A stretch of 38,696 nucleotides of DNA from Solobacterium sp. UBA3691 (GTDB lineage Bacteria > Bacillota_I > Bacilli_A > Erysipelotrichales > Erysipelotrichaceae). The DNA is taken from the NCBI GenBank assembly GCA_002372175.1, contig DFIS01000028.1, positions 1 to 38,696 on the forward strand, in the 5' to 3' direction. Below are positions 24,802-32,091 of this stretch, one piece after another; position 1 is the first letter of the stretch, and each line of letters opens with the position of its first letter. Position numbers and translations under genes: made by a program. Under the pieces are notes generated by a model. The model searched no databases, was not told where the DNA came from, and worked only from the letters and a program-made list of their open reading frames with translations.

Positions 24802-25791
24802 TCAGTGATTCTCCGTACGCTGTTTTTTGGCAGCAGGATCAGGTCTGTTGCATGCATACACAGGTATGCCGCTTTCTGCGTAGGTGAGGATATTCTCGGC
24901 GACTGCCTGCTGGGAGCGCAGTGAGGATTCCGGGGTGTTGGCGGCACTGTGCGGTGTAGCCAGGACATTCTCCATCCGGAACAGGGGATTATCCGGGTCT
25001 GCCGGTTCTTTCTCAAAGACATCAAGTGCGGCGCCGGCGATCACATGATCGTTAAGGGCTTTGATCAGTGCCTGTTCATCGATCACAAAGCCGCGGGTCG
25101 TATTGACAAGGATCGCTGTCGGTTTCATCATGGCCAGTTCCTTCTCCCCGATCAGGTGTCTTGTGCTGTCACTGCCGGCAGCGTGGATACTGACGATATC
25201 TGCGCTCTGCAGGGCTTCTTCGAGGGTCTCTGTCAGGGTCACATAATCCGGTACGGATGTTTTGTCCGTGTAAGGATCATAGGCAAGAATGTGCATGTCA
25301 AAGCCGCTCAGAAGTCTGGCTGTACGTCTGCCGATGTGTCCGAAGCCGATCAGGGCGACTGTCTTTCCGCAGAGTTCGATGGCTTTTGCGGCCTTGAAGG
25401 CTGCTTTCCAGTCCGGTGTCTCTGCACGTAAGCGCAGGGAGATCGGGTAGATCTGCTTGGCAGCTGCCAGGATCAGTGTTACAGCGTGTTCTGCAACGGT
25501 TATGTAGTTGACTAACGGGGTATTGGCTGCCCAGATCCCCATCTCCGTACAGGCTTCGAGGTCTACTCTGTCCATGCCTACACCGGCTTTGGAGATCAGC
25601 TTCAGCTTCGGAGCGGCCTGCAGTACTTCTCTTGTGACAACGGATTTGCCCGGTACATAGATATCACACTCTGCCAGTAAGCGGGGATCGATCGCTGTAC
25701 CGTCACCTTCCGTGATCGTATAACCGTGCTGATGCAGGATCGCACTGACTTCGGGACCTGCCGGAGAGTAAAAGTATACTGTCTTGTTCAT
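24802..25791 (-). CDS. D-isomer-specific 2-hydroxyacid dehydrogenase
   Basis: 329 residues. It reduces 2-oxoacids (or oxidises D-2-hydroxyacids) with NAD(P)H. Seen: the nucleotide-binding motif ALIGFGHIG near residue 146, catalytic Arg in NTTRGFVID, Glu in ALDVFEKEP and His in ATPHSAANT. The combination is typical of phosphoglycerate/hydroxypyruvate/glyoxylate reductase relatives. The start at 25791 has GGGAGG upstream. It follows a sugar-phosphate isomerase-like gene with a 24-nt gap, so the two probably act in one carbohydrate or hydroxyacid pathway, but the substrate cannot be fixed. Confidence 0.92.
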   Translation of the reverse strand: MNKTVYFYSPAGPEVSAILHQHGYTITEGDGTAIDPRLLAECDIYVPGKSVVTREVLQAAPKLKLISKAGVGMDRVDLEACTEMGIWAANTPLVNYITVAEHAVTLILAAAKQIYPISLRLRAETPDWKAAFKAAKAIELCGKTVALIGFGHIGRRTARLLSGFDMHILAYDPYTDKTSVPDYVTLTETLEEALQSADIVSIHAAGSDSTRHLIGEKELAMMKPTAILVNTTRGFVIDEQALIKALNDHVIAGAALDVFEKEPADPDNPLFRMENVLATPHSAANTPESSLRSQQAVAENILTYAESGIPVYACNRPDPAAKKQRTENH

Positions 25792-25815
25792 GTCATCCTC
25801 CCTGGGTGATGTATG

Positions 25816-26595
25816 TCAGATACCGGCTTCCCGGTGCTGTATGAGTTTCTGCAGGACTTCGGCATCTTTGAGGAACTGTTCTTCACTGTCATCCATGACG
25901 AATTCAAGCAGGGCATATCTGTCTTCATCACAGCGTACATGACGCAGGTAGGTCTGCCAGTACGCGATGCCTTCCTGCAGCGGTCTGCGCAGGTTCTGCT
26001 CGGGCCAGTAGTAAACATGAAGATTCATCAGGATCCCGCGTGCTTCCAGAAGATCGATACCTGCACAGCGGTCTTCAACACTCAGTGCGCATGTCGGCTG
26101 CCAGAGACAGCGCAGATCCGGGTGGTCTGTTTCATCGAGCAGGCACATGGCGGAGATATTCGTATCGGTCAGCGTGTTGCGGTGCCACTCAAGAGCGGTG
26201 ATGATGCCCTTTGCGGAGGCCATCTCCGTGACCATGCGGGCTTCCTCTGCCAGTTTTTTCCGTTCGTCTGTGCTGACTTCGGCCGATGGCTTTCTGCCTG
26301 CCCAGATACGGATATACGGGGCATGGAGGGCTTCGGCTGAGCAGAGACTGCGGGCAAAGGCTGCGGCGGGATCTTCTTCCGTACCAAGGCGGAAGTAGGA
26401 GCCATACCCTGCCACATGGATACCTGCAGCTTCTGTCTTCTGATACAGGTCAGCAGCAGCTTCGGGATCATCCGCGGATATATGCGCACTCTCCGACCAT
26501 TCGATGCCCTTCAGTCCTGCTTTCTGACATAGTAAGAGTACTTCTTCAATACTTTTATGCTGGAATGTCTTGGACACCAGTCCCGGATACAGCAT
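25816..26595 (-). CDS. Sugar-phosphate isomerase/epimerase-like (TIM barrel)
   Basis: About 259 residues beginning MLYPGLVSKTF. A second ATG two codons earlier (26601) is only 3 nt from the GGAGG, whereas 26595 is 9 nt away, so the latter is preferred; a much longer frame to 26709 crosses the upstream promoter and terminator. The protein resembles the AP-endonuclease-2/xylose-isomerase-like TIM barrel: GLKGIEWSESAHI near the N-terminus, ALEWHRNTLTDT with Glu and His in the middle, MNLHVYYWPEQN and LLEFVMDD near the end, residues that usually form a divalent metal site. It is in a two-gene unit with the 2-hydroxyacid dehydrogenase. The reaction is unknown. Confidence 0.85.
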   Translation of the reverse strand: MLYPGLVSKTFQHKSIEEVLLLCQKAGLKGIEWSESAHISADDPEAAADLYQKTEAAGIHVAGYGSYFRLGTEEDPAAAFARSLCSAEALHAPYIRIWAGRKPSAEVSTDERKKLAEEARMVTEMASAKGIITALEWHRNTLTDTNISAMCLLDETDHPDLRCLWQPTCALSVEDRCAGIDLLEARGILMNLHVYYWPEQNLRRPLQEGIAYWQTYLRHVRCDEDRYALLEFVMDDSEEQFLKDAEVLQKLIQHREAGI

Positions 26596-26622
26596 AGGCA
26601 TATTCCTCCGTCTTCTGAGTTC

Positions 26623-26628
26623 ATTATA
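26623..26628 (-). promoter_or_regulatory. -10 box of the isomerase-dehydrogenase operon
   Basis: A perfect TATAAT on the minus strand (26628 to 26623), about 27 nt before the start codon. No convincing -35 was found. Confidence 0.45.
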
Positions 26629-26681
26629 CCGTCTTTGTATACAGGGCATACCACTGCGAAACAGCGTATTGTCAGTAACCA

Positions 26682-26715
26682 TAAATAAAATACACATGAC
26701 GGCTGCCATGTGTAT
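26682..26715 (-). terminator. Rho-independent terminator of the patatin gene
   Basis: Stem ATACACATG (26690-26698) / CATGTGTAT (26707-26715). On the minus strand it is followed by TTTTATTTAT (26691-26682). Confidence 0.85.
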
Positions 26716-26730
26716 GTTCAGGTATCAGAT

Positions 26731-27570
26731 CTATTTCTGCAGGAATGCCGGGATCGCTTCGGCATCGTTCCATCCCTTGTGATAGAGCGTATCCAGGATC
26801 TCGTGATCCAGCGTCAGTGTCTTCATGCCGGAGATATCATCCGGGGCAATGATCAGTGCTTTTCCCTGTTTCTCCAGTTCTCTTGCCTGTACGAGCTGGT
26901 TGTTGTACAGAACGGCACGGTTGATCAGGGCTCTGCGTGTTCCCTTGTACTTACGCGGGATCATGCCTGCCATCCTGCGGTCCTTGTCAGAGATACGCAG
27001 ATAATCCTTCGGTCTTGTCAGGATGATGATGACCTTGTCACAGCCTTTCTCAAAAGCTCTGTGAAACGGGATCGGGTCACTGAGACCGCCGTCATAGTAT
27101 TTACTTCCCTTGTACGGATACGGCTTGTCGATGACCGGTACACAGCAGGACATCTTCATGAAGACATAGTTGTTTCTCTCGGTATCCTTTTTCTGCAGAT
27201 AGACAGGCTTTCCGGTATAGGCATCAGTTGCGACAACTTCAATATCCGTGGGATTGTTCATGAACGCATCATAATCCAGGGGATATTCTCCGTCTTCGTT
27301 TGTGAGAGTACCATAGATGTAGTCAAAATCGAGATATGAACCGCTGTGCAGGAAGTTATGTACACTCATGTATTCCCTGCGGAATGCATATCCGTTGTAG
27401 AACTGATAGTTGCGGCCTTCCTGTCCGGCAATAAATGCCGTACCGTTGGCACTGCCTGCAGATACACCAATTACCAGGTCGAAGTTTATGCCGTACTCCA
27501 GACACCGGTCAAATACACCGGCACCGTAGATATCGCGCATACCTCCGCCGACATCAATAATTCCAATCAT
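26731..27570 (-). CDS. Patatin-like phospholipase
   Basis: 279 residues, cytosolic (no signal peptide). Patatin hallmarks: oxyanion loop GGGMR near residues 8-12, nucleophile elbow GVSAGS with Ser37, and the DGG of the Ser-Asp dyad in KYYDGGLSDPI near residue 163. It is a lipid acyl hydrolase of the YjjU/RssA type, expected to act on phospholipid or lysophospholipid head groups at the membrane. A good promoter puts the mRNA start at the ATG itself, and no Shine-Dalgarno sequence is present, so it is probably translated from a leaderless mRNA. Confidence 0.93.
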   Translation of the reverse strand: MIGIIDVGGGMRDIYGAGVFDRCLEYGINFDLVIGVSAGSANGTAFIAGQEGRNYQFYNGYAFRREYMSVHNFLHSGSYLDFDYIYGTLTNEDGEYPLDYDAFMNNPTDIEVVATDAYTGKPVYLQKKDTERNNYVFMKMSCCVPVIDKPYPYKGSKYYDGGLSDPIPFHRAFEKGCDKVIIILTRPKDYLRISDKDRRMAGMIPRKYKGTRRALINRAVLYNNQLVQARELEKQGKALIIAPDDISGMKTLTLDHEILDTLYHKGWNDAEAIPAFLQK

Positions 27571-27577
27571 AAACTGT

Positions 27578-27607
27578 ATTCTACACGGAAATTCTTTTCT
27601 CAGGCAA
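27578..27607 (-). promoter_or_regulatory. Promoter of the patatin gene
   Basis: On the minus strand TTGCCT (27607-27602), an 18-bp spacer, then TAGAAT (27583-27578). The predicted start of transcription, about 27571, is next to the ATG at 27570. Confidence 0.7.
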
Positions 27608-27608
27608 C

Positions 27609-27630
27609 GGACAGATGAGCAGATCTGTCC
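27609..27630. promoter_or_regulatory. Inverted repeat between divergent promoters
   Basis: GGACAGAT (27609-27616) / ATCTGTCC (27623-27630) with a 6-nt spacer lies between the patatin -35 and the queT -35, a good place for an operator. No known consensus was recognised. Confidence 0.4.
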
Positions 27631-27639
27631 AAATCTTTC

Positions 27640-27668
27640 GTGACATTATCGTCTTACGGCTATACAAT
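27640..27668 (+). promoter_or_regulatory. Sigma-A-type promoter of the queT operon
   Basis: GTGACA (27640-27645), a 17-bp spacer, and TACAAT (27663-27668). The predicted transcript begins at about 27675, directly before the GCGGA/TCCGC hairpin (27676-27688) and the riboswitch. Confidence 0.75.
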
Positions 27669-27688
27669 AGCCATTGCGGATATTCCGC

Positions 27689-27727
27689 CGTCAGTAGCAG
27701 CTACCTGACGAAAATTAAAATAAGGAG
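27689..27727 (+). promoter_or_regulatory. preQ1-I riboswitch
   Basis: P1 stem CGTCAG (27689-27694) / CTGACG (27705-27710), loop TAGCAGCTAC, then an A-rich tail and AAGGAG (27722-27727). This fits the preQ1 class I layout: the loop contains AGCUAC as in Bacillus queC-type RNAs, and the A-rich tail ends in the Shine-Dalgarno sequence, as in the Thermoanaerobacter translational riboswitch. Binding of preQ1 should fold the loop's ACC against the SD's GG and reduce translation. It lies 7 nt before queT, the expected target. A short hairpin (27676-27688) stacks immediately 5'. Confidence 0.85.
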
Positions 27728-27734
27728 AGTACAA

Positions 27735-28244
27735 ATGAATATTAAAACATTTACCAAGGTTGCCATGATCGCAGCCGTCTACACGGTCATTTCGCTTGTT
27801 CTGGCACCTTTTTCTTTCGGCAATATCCAGGTCAGGATTGCCGAAGCACTGACATTACTTCCGCTGATCTATGCGCCTTCGGTCTGGGGTGTTACGCTTG
27901 GCTGTTTTCTGACGAATCTGATCGGTGTGCTGATGGGAGTAAATCCGACCGGTGTGCTGGATACGGTCATCGGCACATCTGCGACATTGCTGGCGGCATT
28001 ATGCACGTATAAGCTGAGAGACGTGAAGTTCCGGGATATTCCGGTATGGTCGATCCTGATGCCTGTATTATTCAACATGGTATTTGTCGGTATCGAACTG
28101 GGCTTTATCCTGTTTCCGGAGAATCTGGTTACCGGTTCGGTCATCTGCGGTCTTGAAGTAGCTGCCGGAGAATTAATATCTGTTGTCATCGGATGGTATA
28201 TAATAAAGTTATTAGATAGAACAGGAATATTCAGAGAAGAATGA
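27735..28244 (+). CDS. queT: QueT, queuosine precursor ECF transporter S component
   Basis: 169 residues, hydrophobic with about five or six membrane segments, matching the QueT family. The start of the protein, FGNIQVRIAEALTLLPLIY, is typical, followed by FLTNLIGV and DTVIGTSATLLAAL. It is the substrate-binding (S) subunit of an energy-coupling-factor importer for preQ1/preQ0-type queuosine precursors. The start was set at 27735, behind the riboswitch and its AAGGAG; a longer frame from 27615 would run through the riboswitch. The stop overlaps the vanY-like start by 4 nt (ATGA), so both are under preQ1 control. Confidence 0.93.
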   Translation: MNIKTFTKVAMIAAVYTVISLVLAPFSFGNIQVRIAEALTLLPLIYAPSVWGVTLGCFLTNLIGVLMGVNPTGVLDTVIGTSATLLAALCTYKLRDVKFRDIPVWSILMPVLFNMVFVGIELGFILFPENLVTGSVICGLEVAAGELISVVIGWYIIKLLDRTGIFREE

Positions 28245-29767
28245 AAAAATTATTGGCAGGATTATTGATCTTTATCTTATCCGGTATGCTGGTGACAGGT
28301 ATCATCACCCGCGGCAAAATGCCCGGGAATACCGCATCCGCAACACCGACACCTTCCGCTTCGGCAACCCCCGACGCGGCTGTTTCACCGGACGCAAATG
28401 CTTCGCCTGATGCCAGTGCATCGCCGAATGCCAGTGCCTCCCCGGGTGCGAGTGCATCGCCGAATGCGAGCGCATCGCCGAATGCCAGTGCCTCCCCGAG
28501 TGCCAGCGCATCTCCGGGTGCGAGTGCATCGCCGACACCGACACCGACATCTACGCCGAAGCCTTCCGCATCACCGAATGTGTCCAATGATAAGAAAGCA
28601 CCGGTGATCATGGTTCGTTATGCGGCAGTGGATACGTATCTGAACGATGTCTACAATGTCAATGATGCGATCATGTATGTGCGTGATGAGACGGACGGCG
28701 ATCTGAAGCGTGCAGATGTACTGTCCAACGGTGTCTATACCGTGAAGACAGATCTGGATCTGAAGAAGGAAGGTACCTATACAGTCAATATTACTGCCAG
28801 AGATAAAGCTGGCAATGAATCTACCGAGAAGTTTACGGTCAGAGTCCTGCCGGAAAGAGATACGAAGGCACCGGTGATCATGGTGCTGTATGCCTCTACC
28901 GAGATCAAGGTCGGACAGAAGTATGATCCGGCGTCTGCGATCATGTATGTGCGTGATGAAAGAGACGGGGACCTGAAGAAGGCGGATACTCTGGCCAATG
29001 GTGTGTATACCGTCACCACAGATCTGAATACTTCCAAGGAAGGTACCTATACGGTCAATATCGCTGCCAGGGATAAGAGCGGCAATGAGTCCACCGAGAA
29101 GTTTACGGTCAAGGTTACAGGTACGCCTTCTACCTCGGGACCGACAACGATCGACCTGAGTGATGAAGATCCTGTCTTCAGAGATACGAGTTCTCTGCTT
29201 GTTGTGGCGAATAAAGTACACCGGCTGCCGGAGGGGTATGCCCCGAGTGATCTCGTCAATGTCAATGATATCGGCGGTGTCGGTACGATCGCTCCGTATA
29301 TGCGTTCTGAAGCAGCACAGGCAGTCGTCAGTATGACTAAGGCTGCAGCAGCTGACGGCCTGACCCTGATGTTCAGTTCCGCATACAGAAGTGAAGATTA
29401 CCAGAGACAGTTATATAACGGTTATGTCAATTCCTACGGTACGGAAAGAGCCGACAGGATCAGTTCGCGTCCCGGATACTCCGATCATCAGACCGGACTT
29501 GCCTGTGACTTCGTTACCGGCACAAGTGTGGACTTTACCGCTGACTTTGAGAATACAAAGATCGGCAAGTGGCTCCATGACAATGCCTACAAGTATGGAT
29601 TTATCATGCGTTATCCGAAGGGAAAGGATGCGGTAACAGGATATGCCTATGAACCGTGGCACTTCCGCTACGTTGGTGTAGATGTTGCCACAGCGATCCA
29701 CAACGAGGGAGATACGCAGACATTTGAGGAACACTTCGGAGTTGCCGGAGGTCAGGAATATAAGTAA
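28241..29767 (+). CDS. VanY-type D-alanyl-D-alanine carboxypeptidase with Ig-like repeats
   Basis: 508 residues. An N-terminal signal anchor (LLAGLLIFILSGMLVTGII) is followed by a Ser/Ala/Pro-rich linker (about residues 33-115). Two Ig-like repeats of ~85 residues (about 118-300), each starting KAPVIMV and ending NESTEKFTV, come next. The C-terminal domain has the VanY metal site SDHQTGLACD (His416, Asp423) and EPWHFRYVG (Glu471, His474). It removes D-Ala from wall peptides, outside the membrane, with the repeats and linker spanning the wall. Its ATG overlaps the queT stop by 4 nt. A small membrane protein follows. Confidence 0.92.
   Translation: MKKLLAGLLIFILSGMLVTGIITRGKMPGNTASATPTPSASATPDAAVSPDANASPDASASPNASASPGASASPNASASPNASASPSASASPGASASPTPTPTSTPKPSASPNVSNDKKAPVIMVRYAAVDTYLNDVYNVNDAIMYVRDETDGDLKRADVLSNGVYTVKTDLDLKKEGTYTVNITARDKAGNESTEKFTVRVLPERDTKAPVIMVLYASTEIKVGQKYDPASAIMYVRDERDGDLKKADTLANGVYTVTTDLNTSKEGTYTVNIAARDKSGNESTEKFTVKVTGTPSTSGPTTIDLSDEDPVFRDTSSLLVVANKVHRLPEGYAPSDLVNVNDIGGVGTIAPYMRSEAAQAVVSMTKAAAADGLTLMFSSAYRSEDYQRQLYNGYVNSYGTERADRISSRPGYSDHQTGLACDFVTGTSVDFTADFENTKIGKWLHDNAYKYGFIMRYPKGKDAVTGYAYEPWHFRYVGVDVATAIHNEGDTQTFEEHFGVAGGQEYK
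28383..28536 (+). repeat. Tandem ASPNAS/ASPGAS-type repeats inside the carboxypeptidase gene
   Basis: Units encoding Ala-Ser-Pro-(Asn/Gly/Ser)-Ala-Ser recur about eight times with frequent GCATCGCCGAATGCC-type units. The near-identical DNA units make the stretch prone to slipped-strand length change. The encoded linker probably spans the cell wall. Confidence 0.75.
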
Positions 29768-29770
29768 GTT

Positions 29771-29965
29771 ATGCCGGAAGATCAGAAAAACGCAAGGATG
29801 CGTTCGGTGTATATCTACGGCATGCTGGCAGTGATATTTCTGGTTAACGGTGTGATCTATCTGAAAATGGGCAGAACATTGCTGGGAGTTCTGGATCTGA
29901 TCCTGACCTTCCTGGATGCGTTGTATGCCTGGGCAATATGGAGGAGTATACAGGAAGAGTCATGA
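29771..29965 (+). CDS. Small two-span membrane protein
   Basis: 64 residues, with two hydrophobic stretches (about 13-30 and 37-56), a charged N-terminus and EES at the end. No family was recognised. It starts 3 nt after the carboxypeptidase stop and overlaps the nucleosidase start by 4 nt (ATGA), so it is part of the queT operon. The reading frame is well placed and short spacing supports it as real. Confidence 0.6.
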   Translation: MPEDQKNARMRSVYIYGMLAVIFLVNGVIYLKMGRTLLGVLDLILTFLDALYAWAIWRSIQEES

Positions 29966-30639
29966 AGAAAGCGGGAATGATCGTAGCGGTGGAGATGGCC
30001 GCCCTGAAGAGAAAATACGGTGAACCTGCAGAGGTATACCATGATGGTGTCTATACCGTCATGCGGTATGAGGTCGGCAGGTATGAGCTGTTTGTGCTGA
30101 GCAGCGGTGCCGGTGAGATCGCAGCTGCCGCAGGTACGCAGTATCTGATCACAAAGTACGGGGTGGAGATGATCCTGAACTACGGGCTGGTCGGGGCTCT
30201 GACCGAGGAGATCTCGGAGAAGAAGATCTGTATCGTCAAGGCTGTATGTCACTATCCGTTTGATCTGAGCGAGATCGATCATGTGGAAAAGGGAAGATAC
30301 ACGGAATTCCCGGACCGGTATATTGAGACAAGCAGAGAGCTGCGGGAAGAAGCCCTGCGTATCTATCCGAATCTGCCGGAGGTCATGTGTGCTTCCGGTG
30401 ACCGCTTCGTCGGCAATGAAGCAGACAAACGTGCTTTGCATGAAGAGTTCGGGGCGGATATCTGTGAGATGGAAGCTGCCGGTATCATTTTGACCTGTGT
30501 AAGAAACAATATCCCGGTGATGTCGGTGAAGATGGTATCCGACAGTGTGCACGGAGGTGCGGAAGAGTTCTACAGGACGTTTGAAGAGGCATCAGACGTC
30601 TGTGTTGATGTTCTCGATCATATCCTGAAGGGTGAATAA
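29962..30639 (+). CDS. MTA/SAH nucleosidase family protein
   Basis: 225 residues. The ATG at 29962 was preferred to 29938, because GGAAGAG precedes it and it makes a 4-nt ATGA overlap with the preceding gene. Family residues: Glu11 in AVEMAALK, EMEAAG with the ribose-binding Glu and Met, and Asp in KMVSDSVHGG, as in MTA/SAH nucleosidases. These hydrolyse 5'-methylthioadenosine or S-adenosylhomocysteine to adenine and a ribosyl thio-sugar. Being under the queT riboswitch, it could also clear a by-product of queuosine biosynthesis; that link is inference. Related nucleoside phosphorylase functions are possible. Confidence 0.82.
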   Translation: MKKAGMIVAVEMAALKRKYGEPAEVYHDGVYTVMRYEVGRYELFVLSSGAGEIAAAAGTQYLITKYGVEMILNYGLVGALTEEISEKKICIVKAVCHYPFDLSEIDHVEKGRYTEFPDRYIETSRELREEALRIYPNLPEVMCASGDRFVGNEADKRALHEEFGADICEMEAAGIILTCVRNNIPVMSVKMVSDSVHGGAEEFYRTFEEASDVCVDVLDHILKGE

Positions 30640-30663
30640 CAGATAACCTGCAAGATATTTGTA

Positions 30664-30719
30664 TTGCTTAAATGAGCAGAAATATAGTTTAATAAATATA
30701 TCAGTATGTTCAGACATAC
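30664..30719 (+). promoter_or_regulatory. Candidate promoter and operator of the peptide locus
   Basis: TTGCTT (30664-30669), an 18-bp spacer, then TTTAAT (30688-30693). Just downstream the inverted repeat GTATGT-TCAG-ACATAC (30704-30719) could be an operator. No terminator separates this region from the upstream nucleosidase. Confidence 0.4.
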
Positions 30720-30745
30720 ATGTAAACGAAAGGAAACAAAGCGCC

Positions 30746-30859
30746 ATGGAAAAGAAACAGTACGAAGGTCTCAAGCTTGAAACGATCTGCTTTGAAGCTG
30801 AAGACGTGATCACAACATCCGGTGAGCCGGAAGAAGAACCTACACCGAAGTATGAGTAG
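30746..30859 (+). CDS. Putative RiPP precursor peptide 1
   Basis: 37 residues, too short for most gene callers. It is highly similar to the peptide encoded 41 nt downstream: both start MEKK and share FEAEDVITTSGE, and have EEEPTP before the end. It probably has an N-terminal leader up to the conserved ITTSG and a variable acidic tail ending PKYE. Ribosome site AAAGGAAA lies about 11 nt upstream. A kinase, a PqqD-like recognition protein and a peptidase-nucleotidyltransferase follow, as in RiPP loci. The core, and whether it is cut, are unknown. Confidence 0.72.
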   Translation: MEKKQYEGLKLETICFEAEDVITTSGEPEEEPTPKYE

Positions 30860-30900
30860 TTTTCTGAATCATTGAAGACAGGGAGAAAGGAAGAAGTATC

Positions 30901-31020
30901 ATGGAAAAGAAACTGTATGAAGAGCTTCAGCTGGAAACAGTTCGTTTTGAAGCTGAAGACGTAATTACTACATCCGGAGAAGAGGAAGAACCTACACCGG
31001 CACTTCAGGACGAGAAGTAA
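30901..31020 (+). CDS. Putative RiPP precursor peptide 2
   Basis: 39 residues, a paralogue of peptide 1 (27 of 37 aligned positions or more look the same by eye, with the stretch FEAEDVITTSGE unchanged). It ends PALQDEK instead of PKYE and lacks the Cys at position 15, which is Arg here. GAAAGGAAG stands upstream. High identity in the leader and difference at the C-terminus is the usual pattern of precursor families. The only Cys of the pair is in peptide 1, so thioether chemistry would need to be peptide-specific. Confidence 0.72.
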   Translation: MEKKLYEELQLETVRFEAEDVITTSGEEEEPTPALQDEK

Positions 31021-31071
31021 TCATTGACTTCTCTGCATCATCCGTACTGTTAACATACAGAGCGTTACAGG

Positions 31072-31100
31072 CAGGCAGCCGCTGGCTGCCTGATATTTTT
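31072..31100 (+). terminator. Terminator/attenuator between peptide and enzyme genes
   Basis: CAGGCAGCC (31072-31080) / GGCTGCCTG (31084-31092), 3-nt loop, then ATATTTTT. It lies 16 nt before the kinase gene, so it would lower enzyme expression relative to the precursor peptides, as is common in peptide clusters. Confidence 0.85.
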
Positions 31101-31115
31101 ATATAGGTACAGAAC

Positions 31116-31829
31116 ATGAGGATTACCGGGAATTACCGCATCGCAGACAGGAATATCAGGATCATCTCCGGATATGACAGGATACACGAGATGTCACGTC
31201 TGTACAGGTATTCCGGAGAACCGGATCTGGTCATTGAGATCAGTGAAAAGGATCTGCGGAAGGAGAGAGACAGAGCTGACGGGCAGTATTCTGATGCATA
31301 TCTTGAGACGCTGGCTGTCTACCGGAAGATCGCGGAAGTTATGCCGGGCTGGGATACCCTGCTGATCCATGGTTCGGCGGTATGCGCAGACGGGGCGGGC
31401 TATCTGTTTACGGCGAAGAGCGGCACCGGCAAGAGCACGCATGCGGGCTTATGGCGAAAGCTGCTGCAGGAACGTGTACAGATGATCAACGATGACAAGC
31501 CTCTTCTGCATATCGGGAAAGATGCGGTAACCGTCTACGGTACACCCTGGAACGGCAAGCATCATCTCGGCGGGAATATCTCGGCACCGTTGAAGAGTAT
31601 CTGTTTTCTTGAGCAGGCTGCGGACAATCATATCGTAAAGCTTGCGAAGGCAGAGGCATATCCGCTGTTACTGCAGCAGGTATACCGCCCTGCCGAGAGA
31701 GAGATGCTGATGAAGACACTGCAGCTGCTGGATATCCTGCAGGACAGCGTATCTTTCTACAGGCTTTCCTGCAACATGGATCTGTCTGCCGCGGAATTAT
31801 CCTACAGCGTGATGAGCGGGAGTAAATAA
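31116..31829 (+). CDS. HprK-like (PEPCK-fold) kinase
   Basis: 237 residues. The P-loop AKSGTGKSTHA is at about 99-109 and NDDKP near 127-131, the acidic motif of the HPr kinase/PEPCK family, with GTPWNGKHHLG near 144. HprK-like kinases in lasso and related RiPP loci phosphorylate the precursor; here they could modify Ser or Thr in the ITTSG stretch of the two peptides. It is the first enzyme gene after the attenuator and has only a weak ribosome site. A housekeeping HprK is less likely: the protein is short and lacks the N-terminal HprK domain. Confidence 0.82.
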   Translation: MRITGNYRIADRNIRIISGYDRIHEMSRLYRYSGEPDLVIEISEKDLRKERDRADGQYSDAYLETLAVYRKIAEVMPGWDTLLIHGSAVCADGAGYLFTAKSGTGKSTHAGLWRKLLQERVQMINDDKPLLHIGKDAVTVYGTPWNGKHHLGGNISAPLKSICFLEQAADNHIVKLAKAEAYPLLLQQVYRPAEREMLMKTLQLLDILQDSVSFYRLSCNMDLSAAELSYSVMSGSK

Positions 31830-31830
31830 T

Positions 31831-32091
31831 ATGAAGCTGAACAGGAATTTTATCGTACACAGGACAGAACAGGAGACGATCCTGGTGCCTGCCGGCGGTG
31901 CTGCGTTCTCCGGGATCATCCGGGGAAATGCGCTCTTCGGGGATATACTTGTATTACTGGAGAAGGAGATATCCGAAGCAGATCTTCTGAAAGGCATGAC
32001 AGAGATCTATGATGCCCCGGCAGAAGTGCTGCAGAAAGATATCACAAGGGTCCTTACGGAGTTAAGAGAAGCCGGAGCACTGGATGAGTGA
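31831..32091 (+). CDS. PqqD-like RiPP recognition element
   Basis: 86 residues with a PqqD fold pattern: NRNFIVHRTEQETILVP (strands), ISEADLLKGMTEIYDAP and KDITRVLTELREAGAL (winged-helix helices). PqqD-like proteins bind the leader of precursor peptides and hand them to modifying enzymes. It starts 1 nt after the kinase stop with GGGAG upstream, and overlaps the peptidase-nucleotidyltransferase gene by 8 nt. Confidence 0.82.
   Translation: MKLNRNFIVHRTEQETILVPAGGAAFSGIIRGNALFGDILVLLEKEISEADLLKGMTEIYDAPAEVLQKDITRVLTELREAGALDE

Noticed and set aside
28231..28611. Antisense frame across the ASP repeat
   Set aside because: The repetitive Gly/Asp/Ala composition only mirrors the tandem repeat on the other strand.
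30720..30735. TGTAAACG half-site before the first peptide gene as a cre element
   Set aside because: Only the left half matches; the right half (AAAGGAAA) does not fit and is the ribosome site.
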